Source of the DNA: M3007 sp046160345
GTDB taxonomy: Bacteria > Bacteroidota > Bacteroidia > Chitinophagales > Saprospiraceae
Assembly: GCA_046160345.1 (NCBI GenBank)
Contig: JBJXGO010000010.1
Location: 162,820-226,819 of the forward strand
DNA: 64,000 nt
Reading direction: 5' to 3'
The position numbers and the translations under genes are program-made. This document shows positions 61,955-64,000 of this stretch, in pieces. How positions within the stretch are numbered: position 1 is the first letter of the stretch; each line of letters opens with the position of its first letter. The notes under the pieces are model-generated. The model saw nothing but the letters and a program-made list of their open reading frames with translations, searched no databases and was not told the DNA's origin.

Positions 61955-62635
61955 TCAATTAAGGTGTTGTTGAATTTTTGCCAGATCATCCTGTATTTGA
62001 GCAACCACGTTCGCAAAAGTCGCTTCAAAATCAGCTTTTGTAGATTCTATTTTTACGGTGCTTTCATTTATTTCCTTGCGTATTTGCTCACTTTGTACCC
62101 GATTTTGTTCAATTTCCTGGGTGAGTTGTTTTATCTGTTCCGCTTTTTGCTGGATAGAAGCATCGAGATTTTTGGCTTCCTCTTCCCGATTCCCGATGAG
62201 TTTAGATTTTTGCTGGGCATGGGCCTCCGAGAACCGTGTCTGTTCGCCGTTCAGCACAGCCAAATAATGCTTGGCAGATTCGACCAGTTTAGCAGAAGTT
62301 ACGCCCATGGTTTGCGCCATTGCAAAAGCAGACTGGAATCTGGTTGGCTCGTCCAGGGGCATTTTGGCAAGGTTTTTAAGGGACTGACGAAATTCGAAAT
62401 AATCAAAACCCTCCTGATTGTTTTTTTCTAACGCTGAGGCCAAAATTTCCACAAATTTATCGTTTACGGAACCACTGGTTGCAGGAGCCTGGCCCGATTT
62501 GGAGGAGGAAGCAGCCTTTGAGGGCGCTGTGGTCATTTCTGCCGGATGCTGATTTCCAGCATTTGCACTTGAGGCATCCGCTCCTTCTTCCTCAATTACA
62601 AATACCGATTTGAACTTTTTTATAAAGTCGCTCAT
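61955..62635 (-). CDS. Coiled-coil protein of unknown function
   Basis: The product is 226 residues, hydrophilic, no TM. MSDFIKKFKSVFVIEE leads to a Ser/Ala/Gln-rich linker (about 20-60), a helical domain (VNDKFVEILASALEKNNQEGFDYFEFRQSL, ...SAFAMAQTMGV) and a C-terminal coiled coil (about 150-226, EQIKQLTQEIEQNRVQ). It precedes the membrane coiled-coil gene by about 90 bases on the same strand. The two may form a complex at the inner membrane. Function unknown. Confidence 0.72.
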   Translation of the reverse strand: MSDFIKKFKSVFVIEEEGADASSANAGNQHPAEMTTAPSKAASSSKSGQAPATSGSVNDKFVEILASALEKNNQEGFDYFEFRQSLKNLAKMPLDEPTRFQSAFAMAQTMGVTSAKLVESAKHYLAVLNGEQTRFSEAHAQQKSKLIGNREEEAKNLDASIQQKAEQIKQLTQEIEQNRVQSEQIRKEINESTVKIESTKADFEATFANVVAQIQDDLAKIQQHLN

Positions 62636-62694
62636 AAAGGGGTGGTTTATATGATTTGGCTAATCAAAATTTAGTAGCCGCAAAATTGGGTGCG

Positions 62695-62702
62695 CAAAAG
62701 TA
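62695..62702 (-). promoter_or_regulatory. -7 box (TACTTTTG) of the coiled-coil pair
   Basis: An exact TAnnTTTG, 59 bases upstream of the ATG at 62635. The -33 position has no TTTG. Confidence 0.35.
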
Positions 62703-62796
62703 CAGCAATTCGGATTCGTCGGCGACTGTCTCAGAATTTCGGACAAAGAAAGTGTTTTGGACAGACAAAACGAAAAGACAATTCCTTTTTTGACTC

Positions 62797-62811
62797 AAAT
62801 TCCGGGAATTT
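62797..62811. promoter_or_regulatory. 15-base palindrome upstream of the second EAD11-like gene
   Basis: AAATTCC-G-GGAATTT is a perfect inverted repeat (arms of seven, one-base centre). It lies 79 bases upstream of the ATG at 62890, in the divergent gap, so it could be an operator for either gene. Confidence 0.3.
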
Positions 62812-62889
62812 CTGACAGAAAATATTCAAAAACTGACCGCTTTGATTCAATTGTTGCTTCATTTGTGTTTAAAAATCTAGGTATCTGCC

Positions 62890-63834
62890 ATGAACAGCAA
62901 TCAAATTTATGATTCTGCCCGAGAGTTGATCAGTCAAGGAGACACTGATCAGGCCTTGCAAGTGCTAATTTCTTTTTTAGAAAAGGAGGGTACAAATGCT
63001 GATACACTTCACACATTGAGGGTAGTGGAAGCCAATTTCAGCGCGGCACGAAAAAAAGAAGCAAAAGGAATCCTGGATTTTTCTGAGGCACAACGAGAGT
63101 ACGCAAAAATCAATGATGCACTAATCACCTTATTAGATGATTTGATCATAGGCCGAAAGCCCTCTATCGGTTTAAAAAGCACAGGAGATGGCAGAAGCCG
63201 ACCAGTATGGTTTCCCTGGCTGGTGGGTGGTGGCATTGTGCTTTTGTTGGGCATCGCAACAGGAATGTGGTATGTGCGCAATAAAACACCTGATGAAATC
63301 AGCAGGCCTTTGGATTGCCCAAAATTCAGGCCACAAGAATTCAGGATAATGGTACTTGAATTCCAAAAGCTCAGCGGAGAAGACTCAAAGCCAGAATTGG
63401 GCATACAATCACGAATAAGAAAACTTACAGAAAGCAACCAATTGCCTGCGGATGTAAAAATTCTTTCTGAAATGGCTTTTGGGGGCGAGACTCCCGATCT
63501 TACAGATGCCCGGGTACTGGGTAGCCAGTGTATGGCCGACATGATAATCTGGGGAAGTTATGAAAAAGCAACTGATTCTATCGAAGTAGATATTCAGTAT
63601 GCGTTTGTAGTCCCTGAATGGCCGGCAGGCGCTGCGATGGAAACGTTTAAAAATATAAGCGAGATAAAATCAGATCAAATGAAGATCAGCAACCTGGACG
63701 AAGCGGTATTCCACCTTTGTTCAGCGCTGGCATTGCGTGTAAACCGGCTTGACCTTGCCAAAAAATGGCTCAACAAACTTCAACAGCCAAATGCCAGGGA
63801 AATTGGGTGGAAAAAGATACTGGATAAGAAGTAG
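62890..63834 (+). CDS. EAD11-like / single TM / extracytoplasmic-domain protein (second)
   Basis: The product is 314 residues. The first 86 residues repeat the EAD11 helical pattern more clearly than the protein at 49.2 kb: ARELISQGDTDQALQVLISFL, LRVVEANFSAARKKEAKGIL, YAKINDALITLLDDL. A TM lies at about 107-128. The extracytoplasmic part (about 140-300) has FRIMVLEFQKLSG, ILSEMAFGG, LGSQCMADMIIWGSYEK and VDIQYAFV, a beta/alpha pattern close to TolB-like or FlgO-like domains. EADs are cytoplasmic adaptors in bacterial death and conflict systems; with a membrane segment and an outer domain this looks like a receptor. It stands alone, divergent from the coiled-coil pair. Confidence 0.75.
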   Translation: MNSNQIYDSARELISQGDTDQALQVLISFLEKEGTNADTLHTLRVVEANFSAARKKEAKGILDFSEAQREYAKINDALITLLDDLIIGRKPSIGLKSTGDGRSRPVWFPWLVGGGIVLLLGIATGMWYVRNKTPDEISRPLDCPKFRPQEFRIMVLEFQKLSGEDSKPELGIQSRIRKLTESNQLPADVKILSEMAFGGETPDLTDARVLGSQCMADMIIWGSYEKATDSIEVDIQYAFVVPEWPAGAAMETFKNISEIKSDQMKISNLDEAVFHLCSALALRVNRLDLAKKWLNKLQQPNAREIGWKKILDKK

Positions 63835-63883
63835 TAAATTTCACGCTGCTGACGGGGCAATAGGATCTTTGAGCGTGTTTAAA

Positions 63884-63993
63884 TTTCAGTTACCGGGCTG
63901 CAAGTGGCAAATTTTGGTTCATTCTTCGTTATCCCGAGTGTTCGGGACGCCGTAGGCACCCGGCTATGGCTGCAAATTTTGCCTCAACTGAAA
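63884..63993. repeat. Structured region with inverted repeats near the window end
   Basis: TTTCAGTT (63884-63891) and its perfect inverse AACTGAAA (63986-63993) enclose 94 bases that contain CCCGA/TCGGG hairpin arms (63934-63947) and repeated CAAATTTTG. It follows the EAD11-like gene and could be a terminator/processing region, a small mobile element end or an RNA structure; the window ends before this can be judged. Confidence 0.35.
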
Positions 63994-64000
63994 CAAAATT

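Noticed and set aside
1..64000. CRISPR arrays, rRNA genes, transposases or phage genes
   Set aside because: Looked for and none seen; the only near-regular repeats are the HYR coding repeats and short 7-15 bp tandem units.

Overview
The window looks like a chromosomal stretch of a Bacteroidota bacterium, most likely of the Saprospiria (Lewinella/Haliscomenobacter-like) lineage. This rests on several signs in the sequence. Three proteins are long, secreted and carry a type IX secretion (T9SS) C-terminal sorting domain. There is a PorP/SprF-family protein and a HYR-repeat surface protein. Genes often lack Shine-Dalgarno sequences but are preceded by the Bacteroidota -7 box TAnnTTTG. Families common in this phylum recur (DUF3137, head GIN/DUF2807, DUF1573, DUF5995, CxxxY-type CcmE). 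The species cannot be named from the sequence alone.

Layout. 1-7.6 kb: cell-surface region on the minus strand, with a partial HYR-repeat protein, a large Fn3/TIM-barrel/T9SS protein and a SnoaL-like protein, plus one unknown single-pass membrane protein. 7.7-23.4 kb: mostly housekeeping, with SMC, a DUF3137 membrane protein, an NlpC/P60 lipoprotein, a PBP4-type DD-peptidase, an APC permease, a YqjF-like protein, glycine decarboxylase GcvP, a GT-C mannosyltransferase-like protein and a T9SS-exported protein. 23.5-28.8 kb: PlsC, a complete tRNA-Arg(CCG) transcription unit (promoter, tRNA, terminator), an unknown lipoprotein, a DUF5995 protein, a STAND ATPase with C-terminal helix-turn-helix and a DJ-1/PfpI lipoprotein. 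29.0-31.3 kb: a compact ferredoxin-iscX-kdsC-folD operon. 31.3-32.4 kb: a small, decaying accessory patch with an FRG-domain gene remnant, a frameshifted xisH and an intact xisI.

32.4-39.6 kb: DUF1573, head-GIN adhesin-like protein, a 56-residue acidic protein with its own promoter and terminator, an Omp28-like T9SS protein, TerC, an alpha-amylase and a Kup K+ transporter. 39.7-43.6 kb: a secreted TPR-CHAT protease convergent with an ECF sigma factor and a membrane TPR protein. 43.7-52.4 kb: second PlsC, an AddB/RecB-like PD-(D/E)XK nuclease, an O-antigen-type flippase, CcmE, an EAD11-like/TM protein and a GT39-like/TPR membrane protein. 52.5-63.8 kb: PorP/SprF with a thioredoxin-fold protein, PspC-like, TruB, ClpB, thiolase, two coiled-coil membrane-associated proteins and a second EAD11-like/TM protein.

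The parts that go beyond housekeeping are four: the two EAD11-like/TM/extracytoplasmic proteins (49.2-50.1 and 62.9-63.8 kb), which look like transmembrane receptors that recruit effectors through a death-domain-like adaptor; the ECF/TPR/CHAT locus; the FRG + XisH/XisI remnant; and a set of 7-8 bp tandem repeats sitting at gene boundaries. No CRISPR array, rRNA, intact insertion sequence or prophage was seen.
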